Under the pieces are notes generated by a model. That model was given only the letters and a program-made list of their open reading frames with translations. It did not search any database and was not told the DNA's origin. Shown piece by piece: positions 1-8,567 of a stretch of 64,000 nt of DNA. This DNA comes from Kitasatospora paranensis (GTDB lineage: Bacteria; Actinomycetota; Actinomycetes; Streptomycetales; Streptomycetaceae): contig NZ_BAABKV010000001.1 in assembly GCF_039544005.1 (NCBI RefSeq), forward strand, positions 6,262,001-6,326,000. Reading direction: 5' to 3'. The first letter of the stretch is position 1. Every line of letters starts with the position of its first letter. The position numbers were made by a program, and so were the translations under genes.

Positions 1-132
1 GAGATCGAGGTCCGCACCGGGCAGATCGACCACCGCGACGAGGTGCTCACCGACCAGGAGAAGGCCGAATCGAGCTACATGCTCCCGTGCGTGAGCAAGT
101 CGATCGGCGCGCGACTCGTGCTCAACGTCTGA
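1..132 (+). CDS. C-terminal end of a ferredoxin-type [2Fe-2S] oxidoreductase (partial)
   Basis: Only the last 43 residues are inside the window; the frame is open from base 1 and ends TGA at 130-132. The tail contains GQIDHRDEVLT, then MLPCVSKS and a final RLVLNV. This is the usual ending of plant-type ferredoxin domains at the C-terminus of phthalate-dioxygenase-reductase/VanB-like oxidoreductases, where the Cys in LPCVS is the last iron-sulfur ligand. Such proteins pass electrons from NAD(P)H through FMN to an oxygenase. The next gene starts 31 bases on in the same direction, so it probably heads the short operon that follows. The family call rests on one short motif; the upstream FMN and NAD domains cannot be seen. 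Confidence 0.55.
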   Translation, partial: EIEVRTGQIDHRDEVLTDQEKAESSYMLPCVSKSIGARLVLNV

Positions 133-163
133 CCCGGCGACCGACCCCATCACAAGGACCCCC

Positions 164-964
164 GTGAACCAGCTCATCGCCGGCTACGCCGGCCGGATCG
201 GCCTCCGCGTTCCCCTGGAGCCGACCATCGAGTGCCTGCGTCACCTGCACGAGGCACACCTGTACAACGTTCCGTTCGAGAACTTCAGCATGCACGGCAA
301 CGCGGCGCGCGGACTCGGCGAGGAGGCACTCCGCGAGGCGATCGTGGACGGCCGCCGGGGCGGCATCTGCTTCGAGACGGGGCTGCTCATGCAGCAACTC
401 CTCGACGAGTGCGGATTCGACTACGGGATCCGGCTCGCCAGCGTCACCACGCCCAGCCGGACTCCCGCCACCCACCAGGTCTTCACCGTGACGATCGGCG
501 CCGACCGGTGGCTCTTCGACATCGGCTTCGGCGCGCGGGGCCCCCGCGGCCCCGTCCGTCTGGCGGACGGCGCGGAGGTCGACCACCCCGCGCTCTCCAC
601 CAGGGTCGGCCTCTCGCACGGCACGGGTGCTCCGGTGTGGACGGTCTCGATCAAGGAGCACGCGACCAACGCCGTCGAGTGGCAGGACATCTACAGCTTC
701 GTCGACACCCCGGTCGGGGCCGCCGATCTGGAGATGGCGCACTTCTACACGACGGCTTCCCCCAACAGCCTGCTGAACCGGCACAAGGTGGCCAGCATCC
801 CCACCCCCACCGGCAGGGTGAGCGTGCGGGACGGGCACCTGACCATCGTGCACGACGGAGAGAGCTCCACCACCGCGGTCGAGGACGACGCGGAACTCCG
901 GGAACTGCTCGGCCGGCACTTCGGCCTCACCGTCCCGCCGCAGGACCTCGGGCTCGAAAGGTAG
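164..964 (+). CDS. Arylamine N-acetyltransferase family protein
   Basis: 266 residues, the normal length for bacterial NAT enzymes. The family's Cys-His-Asp triad is visible: Cys69 in RGGICFE, His104 in ATHQVF and Asp119 in LFDIGFG. NATs move an acyl group from a CoA or carrier thioester to an amine or hydroxyl; in natural-product clusters (RifF type) they form amides on a polyketide chain. The GTG at 164 follows AAGGACC and gives the expected N-terminus. It is followed after four bases by an alpha/beta hydrolase, an exporter and an ATP-grasp ligase, which fits tailoring of a small metabolite better than drug detoxification, though that is inference. Substrate unknown. Confidence 0.85.
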   Translation: MNQLIAGYAGRIGLRVPLEPTIECLRHLHEAHLYNVPFENFSMHGNAARGLGEEALREAIVDGRRGGICFETGLLMQQLLDECGFDYGIRLASVTTPSRTPATHQVFTVTIGADRWLFDIGFGARGPRGPVRLADGAEVDHPALSTRVGLSHGTGAPVWTVSIKEHATNAVEWQDIYSFVDTPVGAADLEMAHFYTTASPNSLLNRHKVASIPTPTGRVSVRDGHLTIVHDGESSTTAVEDDAELRELLGRHFGLTVPPQDLGLER

Positions 965-968
965 AACC

Positions 969-1538
969 ATGCACTATCTGACCGTACCGGGCTACACCGG
1001 CTCCGGCCCCGACCACTGGCAGACGCACCTGGAGAACGGCCACCAGGGCTTCTCCCGGGTGGTCCAGCGCGACTGGGACACCGTCGACCGTGACCGCTGG
1101 GTCGCCAGGCTCGACGAGGCCGTGCGCGGCATCGACGACGAGGTCTTCCTGATCGGCCACAGCTGCGGCTCGGTGACCATCGCCCAGTGGGCCGCGACGC
1201 GCTGGGACAGCCGGGCCGTCGGGGCCCTGCTGGTCGCCCCGGCCGACATCGAGGCGGCCGACGCCCTGCCCGCCATCAAGGTCCAGGCGCCGCTTCCCAC
1301 CACGGAGTTGCCGATGAGGACGCACCTCGTGGCGTCCGACGACGACCCGTTCCTCCCGCTCGACCGGGGCCGCGAACTGGCGACGACGTGGGGCAGCACC
1401 TTCGAGGTCGTGCCCGGCGGCGGCCACCTCGCCACCCGGGACGGCTACGGACGCTGGGACCACGTGGCCCGGTTGATCGAACGGCTCTCCGGAAACACAC
1501 TGGAATCGACCACGGGACGTGTTCCCCTTGCGCAGTAA
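969..1538 (+). CDS. RBBP9/YdeN-family alpha/beta hydrolase
   Basis: 189 residues, typical of this small serine-hydrolase family. The nucleophile elbow GHSCG places Ser65; an acidic cluster near residues 124-126 (ASDDDPF) and His153 in GGGHLAT supply the rest of the triad. N-terminal VPGYTGSGPDHWQ matches the family's oxyanion loop region. RBBP9-like enzymes are small cytosolic hydrolases of poorly known substrates. The ATG lies four bases after the NAT stop and its end overlaps the exporter gene by 20 bases, so it is co-translated in a single operon. A role as esterase or thioesterase for the pathway product is possible but not shown. Confidence 0.8.
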   Translation: MHYLTVPGYTGSGPDHWQTHLENGHQGFSRVVQRDWDTVDRDRWVARLDEAVRGIDDEVFLIGHSCGSVTIAQWAATRWDSRAVGALLVAPADIEAADALPAIKVQAPLPTTELPMRTHLVASDDDPFLPLDRGRELATTWGSTFEVVPGGGHLATRDGYGRWDHVARLIERLSGNTLESTTGRVPLAQ

Positions 1539-2760
1539 GTTCTCCTCGGTGCCCCGCCCCGTCCTCTTCTACCTGGCCGCGTCCTTCTTCATGGGGCTCG
1601 CCAACACCATCTTCGACGTGGTGTTCAACTTCTACCTCGCCGACCGGGGGATCAGCGAGGGCGACGCGGGCGTGATCTACGCCATCGCCACCGGAGCCAT
1701 GGCGGTGGCCGTCGTCCCCCTCCTCCTGCTGCGTCGCTTCCTGTCGCAACGAGCCCTGCTCATCGGGGCCTCGGTGCTCTACACGGTGCCGTTCGCCGGC
1801 CTGCCGTTCGTGGCATCGGTCACCTCGGCGTCCGTCGTCCTGAGCCTGATCCTCTCCGGCATGCTCGGCCTGCTCTCGGTGGGCAACGCGATGGCCGGCG
1901 CACAGGTCCCGGCCACGGCCCGCACCCGCCTGTTCAGCAGCTTCTTCATCTGCTACCTCGGCGCCGGCGTGGTCGGCTCGGCGCTGGTCTCCGTGGTCAG
2001 CGGCTGGCTCCACACGAGTGATCTGCAGAAGTACCGCTTCTTCCTCCTGCTGTCGTTCCTGGCCGCCTGCGTGATGTTCGTGCTGCGCCTCCCGTCGGCC
2101 CGGGCCGTCCCGCAGCCGGCCGCCGCCACTGCCCGGGCGGAGGCCCAAGGGGCGGGCGAGAAGGGCAATTTCGCGGCCCTGTTCGTCGCGGCCGGGTTCC
2201 TGGGTGCGTCGATCGCGCTGTTCTTCCGGTTCGCGAACGTCCTCTTCGCCCAGATCTACCGGATTCCGGTGAGCGACATCTCGCTCATCCTGGGCAGCGA
2301 CAAGATCATCAGCATCATCGGCGCGATCTTCGCGCCCGTGCTGGTCAAGCGCTTCTCGTTGCGCCCGAGCGCCGCCTTCTTCGGCTGCCTCGCCGTCGTC
2401 GGTCTGATCCTGCAGTCCCTGACCGTGCCGCTGGTCGTCTTCACCGTGCTGTACCTCTCCCGACTGCTGTTCAACTACTGCCTGATGCCGCTGCTGGACA
2501 CGGTCGCGATGGCGGGCTTCGCACCGGCGCGACAGGTGGTCTCGATCGCGCTGCGGCAGTCCTCGTTCTACCTGGGAGGGGCTGTCGCCGCGGCCGTCTA
2601 CGGTGCGCTGCTCGACGCGGGTGACTGGCGTGCCGCGCTCTGGGTCTCGGCGGGCTGTGCCCTGGTCGGCTCGCTCGCGATGACCCTGGTCCGGAACCAC
2701 GAGCCCAGCCCTGCCCCGAACGAGAACGAGAACGAAGAGAAGGTGCTGGAGCATGCTTGA
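1519..2760 (+). CDS. MFS transporter
   Basis: 413 residues with about twelve hydrophobic segments beginning at VLFYLAASFFMGLANTIFDVVF, and a central cytoplasmic loop rich in Ala and charged residues near residue 200. This is the architecture of 12-segment major facilitator proteins. The GTG at 1519 lies inside the previous gene (20-base overlap); the first helix begins about 13 residues later, so a slightly later start is possible. The stop overlaps the ATP-grasp gene by eight bases. In this setting export of the operon's product is the simplest reading; import cannot be excluded. Confidence 0.8.
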   Translation: MFPLRSKFSSVPRPVLFYLAASFFMGLANTIFDVVFNFYLADRGISEGDAGVIYAIATGAMAVAVVPLLLLRRFLSQRALLIGASVLYTVPFAGLPFVASVTSASVVLSLILSGMLGLLSVGNAMAGAQVPATARTRLFSSFFICYLGAGVVGSALVSVVSGWLHTSDLQKYRFFLLLSFLAACVMFVLRLPSARAVPQPAAATARAEAQGAGEKGNFAALFVAAGFLGASIALFFRFANVLFAQIYRIPVSDISLILGSDKIISIIGAIFAPVLVKRFSLRPSAAFFGCLAVVGLILQSLTVPLVVFTVLYLSRLLFNYCLMPLLDTVAMAGFAPARQVVSIALRQSSFYLGGAVAAAVYGALLDAGDWRAALWVSAGCALVGSLAMTLVRNHEPSPAPNENENEEKVLEHA

Positions 2761-4072
2761 TCTCGGTGACCGCACCGGCAGTGCCGTGGACGGAGCGGCC
2801 ACGGCACGGGGGACGCTCGTGGTGGTGGACCCGTACTCCAGCGGTTCGGTCCTGGCCCGCCGGGCCAAGGAGGTGTACGGCCTGACCTCCGTGGCCGTGC
2901 TGACGTCGGAGACCCTGCCCGCCGCGCTCGTCGCCACCTACCCGGCCGAGGACTTCGGCGGGGACGTGCGCTTCTCGGACGTCCTGACGACGGCCGCAGC
3001 CGTCGAGGACCTGTGCGGAGGCCGCCCGGAGTTCCTGATCTGCGGGTCCGAACCGGGCGTCGAGGTCTTCGACCTGCTCGCCGCGCACTGGGGGCTGCGC
3101 CCGAACTCCGGACCCTCCGAGGTCCGGCGGGACAAGTTCCTGATGCAGAACCGGTTGCGCGACGCGGGCATCCGGTACATCCCGCACCACAAGGCCTCCG
3201 ACGCGGAGTCCGCCGTCGCGTGGGCCGCCGCCAGTGGCCCGGCCGAGTACGTCGTGAAGCCGGTCAAGTCGTTCGCCACCGACGGGGTGTACTTCTGTGC
3301 CGACGTGCACGAGGTGCGCGCCGCGTGCGAGCGGCTGTTCGGGCGGCTCGACCTCGCCGGTGAGCTCATCACCGAAGTCCTGGTCCAGGAACGGCTGGTC
3401 GGGCCCGAGTTCGTGGTCGACTCGGTCTCCCTCGACGGCGTGCACTTCATCGTCGACATGTTCCGGTACACCAAGGAGACGGTCGACGGGAACCCGGTCT
3501 ACCGGGCCATGTCCGCCGTGGAGGTCGGCGACCACCCGGACGTCGCCGCCTACGTGGAGCAGGCCCTCACCGCCCTGGGCATCGAGAGCGGCCCCGGCCA
3601 CAGCGAGCTCATCCTCACCGCGGACGGACCGGTGCTGATCGAGACGGGCGCCCGTATGCACGGCGGTCTCGGCGCGACGCTCGTCGACGAGTCGTCCACC
3701 CACTCCCTGATCGACCTGACCCTGGCGTCGCGCGTGGCGCCGGACGAGTTCCGGGCCCGGACGGGCGTGCGGCCGTCGCTGCGGAAGGGTGTCGTCGAGT
3801 GCTTCCTGTCCGCGCCGCAGGCCGGCGCGGTCACGGCCAACCGCGTGCGGGAGGCCTGCGGCGGACTCGACAGCTTCCTCTTCGACACCTGCACCCAGGT
3901 ACCGGGGGACCGGATCGAGAAGACCGTCGATCTGATCACCTCCTACGGCCGTGTCGTCCTGGCCCACGCGGATGCCGGGGCGCTCGCGCGGGACATGGCC
4001 CACGTCCTCGAACTCGACCGGCGCGGGTCGCTCGTGGAGGTCCTCGCGGATACCGGGGTCCACGGGCGGTAG
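2753..4072 (+). CDS. ATP-grasp domain protein (carboxylate-amine ligase type)
   Basis: 439 residues. After an N-terminal Rossmann-like part (LVVVDPYSSG) the ATP-grasp core follows: EYVVKPVKSF (ATP-binding Lys), EVLVQERLVGPEFVVD, and the metal-binding strand HSELILTADGPVLIETGARMHGG, where ARMHGG replaces the usual N-x-R-x-GG metal site. The C-terminal third is a lid/sandwich domain as in BacD-like and PurK-like amino acid ligases. These enzymes activate a carboxylate as acyl phosphate and join it to an amine. ATG at 2753 sits inside the exporter's last codons. A short GC-rich hairpin follows the stop. The best guess is a peptide or amide ligase for a small secondary metabolite. Confidence 0.8.
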   Translation: MLDLGDRTGSAVDGAATARGTLVVVDPYSSGSVLARRAKEVYGLTSVAVLTSETLPAALVATYPAEDFGGDVRFSDVLTTAAAVEDLCGGRPEFLICGSEPGVEVFDLLAAHWGLRPNSGPSEVRRDKFLMQNRLRDAGIRYIPHHKASDAESAVAWAAASGPAEYVVKPVKSFATDGVYFCADVHEVRAACERLFGRLDLAGELITEVLVQERLVGPEFVVDSVSLDGVHFIVDMFRYTKETVDGNPVYRAMSAVEVGDHPDVAAYVEQALTALGIESGPGHSELILTADGPVLIETGARMHGGLGATLVDESSTHSLIDLTLASRVAPDEFRARTGVRPSLRKGVVECFLSAPQAGAVTANRVREACGGLDSFLFDTCTQVPGDRIEKTVDLITSYGRVVLAHADAGALARDMAHVLELDRRGSLVEVLADTGVHGR

Positions 4073-4078
4073 GGCGCT

Positions 4079-4106
4079 GCGGCCGGGGCGGCCCGGCCCC
4101 GGCCGC
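4079..4106 (+). terminator. Hairpin after the ATP-grasp gene
   Basis: Perfect 10-bp inverted repeat GCGGCCGGGG / CCCCGGCCGC with an 8-base loop, starting seven bases after the ATP-grasp stop. No T-run follows, as is usual in high-GC actinobacteria. It marks the likely end of the operon. Confidence 0.5.
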
Positions 4107-4303
4107 GTCGCGGGCCCGAAGCGTGCGGACCGGCCCGATCGGCCGTAGCCTGACCACGTGCCTGCCCCCGTACGGTCGCCCCGGCGGCAGGCGGGTGCGG
4201 CCTCCGCCGCGGCGGCCCACGCGGCGGGAGCCGTCGGGCAGGCCCGAGGGCACCGACCCGGCAGCCCGTCCTCGCTGCCGGCGCCTCCGACGTGGAGTCG
4301 TCC

Positions 4304-4915
4304 ATGACCACACCCTGGGACCTGTTGATCGTCGTCATGGACCTGGAGGCCACCGGCCGGCCTCCGGAGGCCGGTGACCTGTCGCTCGTGCTCGCCGGAG
4401 CCGAGCTGATCGACCTGATCGCCGTCCGGGCCGTCCGCCTGGACGGCGATCGCCTCGTGCCGGGGGACCGGCCCGCTGTCGCGGACGGCCTGCTGGACCG
4501 GGCCGCGTCCTCGCTCGTCCGGCAGGCGCCCTACGAGTCGGTCGACGACTGGCTGTGGCGCAGGGGCAGCGGCCTGGCGGCGGCCTATCTGGCCGCACGC
4601 GAGGCCGAAGAACACCTCACCCGGCAACGCCGCCGGGCACCGGGCCGGACGGGGCACCCGGTGCCGGCCGAATCCCTCGAACACCGCCGGGCGGCGGAAC
4701 GCCGGGCGTCGAACGAGCCCGTCCTCGCCGCCCTCGTGGCAGCCACCGGGATCACCGGGCCGCGGACGGGGGATCTGCCGGGCGTCGCCGACGACGAGGC
4801 CGAGATCGTGCTCGCCGCCGTCAACGACGCGGTCATGGAGTTGGAGGCCGTGCGGCAGCGCCGGGCCATCGAGCAGCAGGCCTTCGACAACATCTGGCGA
4901 GGCATCGGCGGTTGA
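4304..4915 (+). CDS. GPP34 (GOLPH3/VPS74-like) family protein
   Basis: 203 residues from ATG 4304 (a GTG at 4292 would add four). The N-terminus DLLIVVMDLEATGRP, the early VLAGAELIDLIA and the alpha-helical remainder with a Gln/Arg-rich C-terminal helix (VRQRRAIEQQAFDNIWRG) match the GPP34 family. In eukaryotes GOLPH3 binds phosphatidylinositol-4-phosphate on Golgi membranes; streptomycetes carry several paralogs of unknown role, probably peripheral membrane proteins. Monocistronic. A TAGCCT box at 4146-4151 lies just before a GTG at 4158 and may be its promoter -10 element. Confidence 0.75.
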   Translation: MTTPWDLLIVVMDLEATGRPPEAGDLSLVLAGAELIDLIAVRAVRLDGDRLVPGDRPAVADGLLDRAASSLVRQAPYESVDDWLWRRGSGLAAAYLAAREAEEHLTRQRRRAPGRTGHPVPAESLEHRRAAERRASNEPVLAALVAATGITGPRTGDLPGVADDEAEIVLAAVNDAVMELEAVRQRRAIEQQAFDNIWRGIGG

Positions 4916-5002
4916 CCGCCGCGGATGGCGGTCGGTGCGATCCGGGTGGGCCGGAGAGCCCGCGGCGTCGGCGCTCCGGTCCCGAGGCGCTGTCAAGTGT
5001 GA

Positions 5003-5040
5003 CATCTGCCAGCCCGAGCCGGAATTGAGCCTGGCAGATG
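5003..5040. repeat. 10-bp inverted repeat upstream of a secreted-protein gene
   Basis: CATCTGCCAG (5003-5012) and its exact reverse complement CTGGCAGATG (5031-5040) are separated by 18 bases that include GGAATTGAG, one of the less GC-rich spots here. It lies about 140 bases upstream of the GTG at 5183 and 88 bases after the GPP34 stop. It could be a regulator half-site pair or a weak terminator; the long loop and absence of GC-clamping favour a protein-binding site. Confidence 0.4.
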
Positions 5041-5182
5041 CTGGTGCCTGACGGTTCATCGGCGCGCATGTGCAACCCATGATGGGGGCGGCGGGACAGT
5101 CCCGCGATCAACCGCAGAACGTCGGCGGCCGAACGGTGCTGCCGCGCCGCATCGGTCGCTCGACATCCCCGAGGAGCACGCC

Positions 5183-6259
5183 GTGCGAAGACGATCCCAG
5201 CACCGCCCGACCACCTGGAAGATCCTGCTGGCCGGCGCCGCGCTGGCCCTGGCGGCGCCCGGTGTCGCGTACGCCGACACCGTGAGCGTGACCGTGAAGA
5301 CCCCCGGCGCCACCGCCGGGCCCACCACCTCCTTCTCCGAGGTCTCGACCCACGCGGACTGCAGCAGCGGTCTCGTCTCCGGCGGCGGGATCGACCAGGC
5401 CATCGGCACCGGTACGTCGTCGAACGGCAACCACGTCAACGGCACCGGGCCGAGCTCCGACGGCTCCACCGAGTACACCGGCTCCACCGGTGCGGTGGGC
5501 ACCGATGACACCCACTGGCTCGGCATCGGCGGCAGCGGCGGCGCGGTGAACGCCTCGTTCTCGTCGACGCCCTACGCGGTGTGCTTCACCAGCAGCCTGA
5601 TCGACCACACCCGGACGGTCATGAACAAGGCCGCCGGGCCGACCACTTCGTCGACGCCGCTCGCGGTCACCGCGACCTGCCCGGCCGACACCGTTCTGCT
5701 CGGCGGCGGCGCCCGGACGACCCCGGCCGAGGTCGGCAGCCTCAAGCCGATCGCGAGCTTCCCCACCTTCGCCGACTCCGCCCACGACTACGGCCTGAAG
5801 GCCGCGGCCGACGGTGAGAGCAACCCCGACTCCTGGACGGCGGAGGGCTTCAACGGCGGCGGTGGCGGCACCACCAACACCACGTACGCCTATGCGATCT
5901 GCAGCGGCAACGGCATCGACGTCAGCGGTGTCACCGTGAAGGTCCACCACAGCGAGGTGAGCGGTCCGACCACGGCGACCACCGGCCGGACCGTGACGGT
6001 GGGCTGCGGCACCGACGGCAGGCTCGTCAGCGGCGGCGCGGCGATCAGCGGCGGCAGCGTCACGACCACCGACTTCACCGCGCCGGGCTCGCAGGGGGAC
6101 CACCTCAACGGCAGCTTCCCCAGCGACAGCAGTGGCAATCCGGTCGGTGACGGGGCCACGTCGGCCGCGTACTGGACGGCCTGGACCCACACCGGCGGGG
6201 TCGGCTCCGCCAACACCTCCTCGGACGTCTGGGCGCTCTGCGCCGACGACGGCGTCTGA
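5183..6259 (+). CDS. Secreted protein with three internal repeats
   Basis: 358 residues. The first ~31 form a Sec signal peptide (MRRRSQHR..., hydrophobic LLAGAALALAAPGVAYA, cleavage after AYA). The mature part consists of three related ~105-residue units, each with an AGPTTS-like opening, a Cys followed by LVSGGG/LLGGGA, a GNHVNG/DHLNG-like stretch and a closing aromatic-Ala-x-Cys (YAVC, YAIC, WALC), so each unit probably has one disulfide. I do not recognise a named family. GTG start is preceded by GAGGAGC. It precedes another secreted protein with a terminator hairpin between. Likely extracellular or wall-associated; function unknown. Confidence 0.7.
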   Translation: MRRRSQHRPTTWKILLAGAALALAAPGVAYADTVSVTVKTPGATAGPTTSFSEVSTHADCSSGLVSGGGIDQAIGTGTSSNGNHVNGTGPSSDGSTEYTGSTGAVGTDDTHWLGIGGSGGAVNASFSSTPYAVCFTSSLIDHTRTVMNKAAGPTTSSTPLAVTATCPADTVLLGGGARTTPAEVGSLKPIASFPTFADSAHDYGLKAAADGESNPDSWTAEGFNGGGGGTTNTTYAYAICSGNGIDVSGVTVKVHHSEVSGPTTATTGRTVTVGCGTDGRLVSGGAAISGGSVTTTDFTAPGSQGDHLNGSFPSDSSGNPVGDGATSAAYWTAWTHTGGVGSANTSSDVWALCADDGV

Positions 6260-6278
6260 GAGACCGGTCGAGCTCCGT

Positions 6279-6305
6279 CCGCAGGCGGGCCCGGCCCGCC
6301 TGCGG
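6279..6305 (+). terminator. Hairpin after the triple-repeat secreted protein
   Basis: Perfect 12-bp stem CCGCAGGCGGGC / GCCCGCCTGCGG with a three-base loop, 20 bases after the stop codon. Good intrinsic-type hairpin without T-run. Confidence 0.6.
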
Positions 6306-6359
6306 ATCACCCCTCCCCACCCCGGTCAGCCACAGGACCGGAGAGAAAGTGCGACTCCC

Positions 6360-8189
6360 ATGAGCCACAACAGTCCGAACTCCCGTCGGACGATCCTCGG
6401 ATCCAGGATGCTGTCGGTGGCCGGCGCCACCGGCCTCCTCGCGGCCGCGATCGTGCCCCTCACCGCAGCCGCCGCCACGGCGGGTACGGCCGCACCCTGC
6501 GGTACGGGCGGGGTCTTCACCGCCGCCCCGCAGCCCTCCTGCACCTACGACTCCGTCGGTACGGACACCTTCACCGTCCCGAACGGCGTGACAGCGGTCG
6601 CCGTCGACCTGTTCGGTGCCGAGGGCGGCAGCGCGGCGGGCTACATCGACCCCCACCCGGCGATCGCGGGCGCACCCGGCGGCCTCGGCGGCGAGACCCG
6701 TGCCACCCTGCCCGTGACCCCGGGCCGGACGATCCAGCTCACCCTGGGCGCGGCCGGCATCCCCGGCTCGTCCCGGCACGGTGAGTTCGCCCGGCCGGGC
6801 GGCACCGGCCACGGACGCGGCGGCGGCGGCGCGCACGGTGGCGGTGGTTCGGGCGGCGGCGGTTCGGACGTCCGGGTCGGCGCGTTCGGCGGCTCCGAGC
6901 GTGTCCTGGTCGCCGGGGGCGGCGGCGGCGCGGGCAACGGCGGTCCGGAGCTCGGCGGCGGTGCCGGCGGCGGCGAGGTCGGCGAGGACGGCGGACAGAG
7001 CAACGGCCCGCTGGGCTCCGGGCTGGCCGGCGGCGGCGCAGGCCCGGCGGCGGCCGGTCACGGCAACCCCAACACCCTGAACGGCGGCCCCGGGACCCCC
7101 GGCATCGACCTCGACCCCATCACCAGCGAGCCCGACCCCGGCAGCGGCGGCACCGGCGGCAACGGCGGTGGGGGAGGCCCCGGCGGCGGAGGCGGCGGTG
7201 GCGGCTGGCACGGCGGTGGCGGCGGCTCCGGCGGCGGCAACCCGGGCTACTTCCCGGGCGCGGGCGGAGGCGGCGGGAGCAGCTACGCGGACCCGACGGC
7301 GACCGACGTCTCCCTCCTGCGCGGCGTCAACCACGGCAACGGAAGGGCCGTCGTGTCGTTCCGGTACGGAACGTCTCTCGCCCTCGGCACGGACACCGCC
7401 ACCCCGCTCTTCGGACACGCCGTCACCGTGACCGCGACCGTGGCCCCGGCCGACCCCTCCGACCCGGTCGAGGGCACCCCGACGGGGTCGGTCACCTTCT
7501 CGGACGGGACGACGCCGCTGGCGACCGTGCCGCTGAGCAACGGCCGGGCGAGCTTCACCACCGGCAAGTTCCAGCCCGGGGGCCACGGCATCACCGCCGT
7601 CTACAGCGGCGACCCGGGCTTCACCGCGAGCAGTGCGGCGTCGGCCACCGTGGTGACCGTCGGCTTCGGCGGACCGTGCATCACGGAGCACCACGGCAGG
7701 CTGACGGTCGCGTCCGGCCAGTCGCTGTGCCTGGCGCCCGGGAGCGAGCAGGACGGGCCGGTCACGGTCGGGCCGGGCGGCGCCCTGGCCGTCTCGGGTG
7801 CCCGGATCAACGGCCCGGTCTCGGTCGACGGTGCGGCCGCGCTCACCGTGTGCCGGTCGACCGTGTCCGGCCCGCTCGGCGTCGCCGGGGTCACCGGCTT
7901 CGTGCTGCTCGGGTCCGGCCGGGACGACACGACGGGCTGCGCGGGCAACACCTTCGAGGCGCCGGTGAGCCTGAACGGCAACACCGGCGGCCTGGAGGTC
8001 TCCGGCAACACGTTCACGGCACCCGTGACCGTCACCGGCAACAGCGGCAGCGGCCTGCAGCCCGACCAGAACGTCCCGGAGTTCGACGACAACCGGGTGG
8101 GCGGGCCCCTGAACTGCGCCGGCAACGTGCCGACACTGGCGCAGACGGGCAACACGGCGGCGGGCCCGAGGTCCGGCGACTGCCGATGA
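6360..8189 (+). CDS. Secreted glycine-rich protein with a bacterial Ig-like domain
   Basis: 609 residues from ATG 6360, chosen because GGAGAGAAAG lies upstream and the twin-Arg-like signal (SRRTILGSRM, then AGATGLLAAAIVPLTAAAA) starts here; the open frame upstream lacks a signal. Order: signal 1-40; a small beta domain FTVPNGVTAVAVDLFGAEGG; a long glycine-rich region about residues 85-320; an Ig-like type 3 domain at about 335-430 (PTGSVTFSDGTTPL...GITAVYSGD); and a C-terminal part with repeated short beta strands (GPVTVGPGG, GPVSVDGAA, SGNTFTAPVTVTGN) suggesting a right-handed beta-helix. The glycine-rich segment resembles those of receptor-like and adhesive surface proteins. Probably a surface or matrix protein; partner unknown. 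Confidence 0.75.
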   Translation: MSHNSPNSRRTILGSRMLSVAGATGLLAAAIVPLTAAAATAGTAAPCGTGGVFTAAPQPSCTYDSVGTDTFTVPNGVTAVAVDLFGAEGGSAAGYIDPHPAIAGAPGGLGGETRATLPVTPGRTIQLTLGAAGIPGSSRHGEFARPGGTGHGRGGGGAHGGGGSGGGGSDVRVGAFGGSERVLVAGGGGGAGNGGPELGGGAGGGEVGEDGGQSNGPLGSGLAGGGAGPAAAGHGNPNTLNGGPGTPGIDLDPITSEPDPGSGGTGGNGGGGGPGGGGGGGGWHGGGGGSGGGNPGYFPGAGGGGGSSYADPTATDVSLLRGVNHGNGRAVVSFRYGTSLALGTDTATPLFGHAVTVTATVAPADPSDPVEGTPTGSVTFSDGTTPLATVPLSNGRASFTTGKFQPGGHGITAVYSGDPGFTASSAASATVVTVGFGGPCITEHHGRLTVASGQSLCLAPGSEQDGPVTVGPGGALAVSGARINGPVSVDGAAALTVCRSTVSGPLGVAGVTGFVLLGSGRDDTTGCAGNTFEAPVSLNGNTGGLEVSGNTFTAPVTVTGNSGSGLQPDQNVPEFDDNRVGGPLNCAGNVPTLAQTGNTAAGPRSGDCR

Positions 8190-8261
8190 GGCGTCGGCTG
8201 CTGTCGCCCCGGTCCTCCTCGTACGGCCCGAAGGCGCCCCCCGGGCGGTTCGGCGCCGTGC

Positions 8262-8567
8262 CTACGGTCGACCGCTCCTGCCGAGGCGACGGGCCTGCGA
8301 AGATGCTCCGCCCGAGACCATGAACACCCCGCCGAGCACGATGAGCGCGAGCGCCACGAAGGAGAGGGAAACCCTCGTGCCGGAAGAGAAGCCGAGGAGT
8401 GCGGACCCGCCGTTCAGGACGAAGCCACCACCCATCGCCACCCAACCCCGGCCGGCCCGACGCGTTCGCACGTCTGTCGCGTTTCCTCGGTCACTCAAGG
8501 TCAGTACGCCACGGACCACGCAGCACAATCCGGAGCCCACCATGATCCACGCATACATGCGGACCAT
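8262..8567 (-). CDS. Small membrane protein
   Basis: 101 residues with an N-terminal hydrophobic segment (YAWIMVGSGLCCVVRGVLTL), a second (GWVAMGGGFVLNGGSALLGF) and a third (VSLSFVALALIVLGGVFMV), separated by an Arg-rich loop. Short, basic C-terminus. Similar small proteins with two to three helices are common and uncharacterised in streptomycetes. It converges on the glycine-rich secreted protein. The start at 8567 has a weak ribosome site; ATG 8558 is an alternative. Confidence 0.5.
   Translation of the reverse strand: MVRMYAWIMVGSGLCCVVRGVLTLSDRGNATDVRTRRAGRGWVAMGGGFVLNGGSALLGFSSGTRVSLSFVALALIVLGGVFMVSGGASSQARRLGRSGRP

Noticed and set aside
4158..4307. Leaderless-looking 49-codon frame before the GPP34 gene
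   Set aside because: TAGCCT box and ATGA overlap are attractive, but the product is Ala/Pro/Arg/Ser low complexity and codon use is unlike real genes here.
2471..5080. An 869-codon minus-strand open frame
   Set aside because: Lies antisense to the MFS, ATP-grasp and GPP34 genes; the product is low-complexity Arg/Gly/Pro with no domain. A shadow caused by high GC.
6780..7280. Dense GGC/GGT repeats resembling a DNA repeat array
   Set aside because: They are glycine codons of the secreted glycine-rich protein; no fixed unit length.
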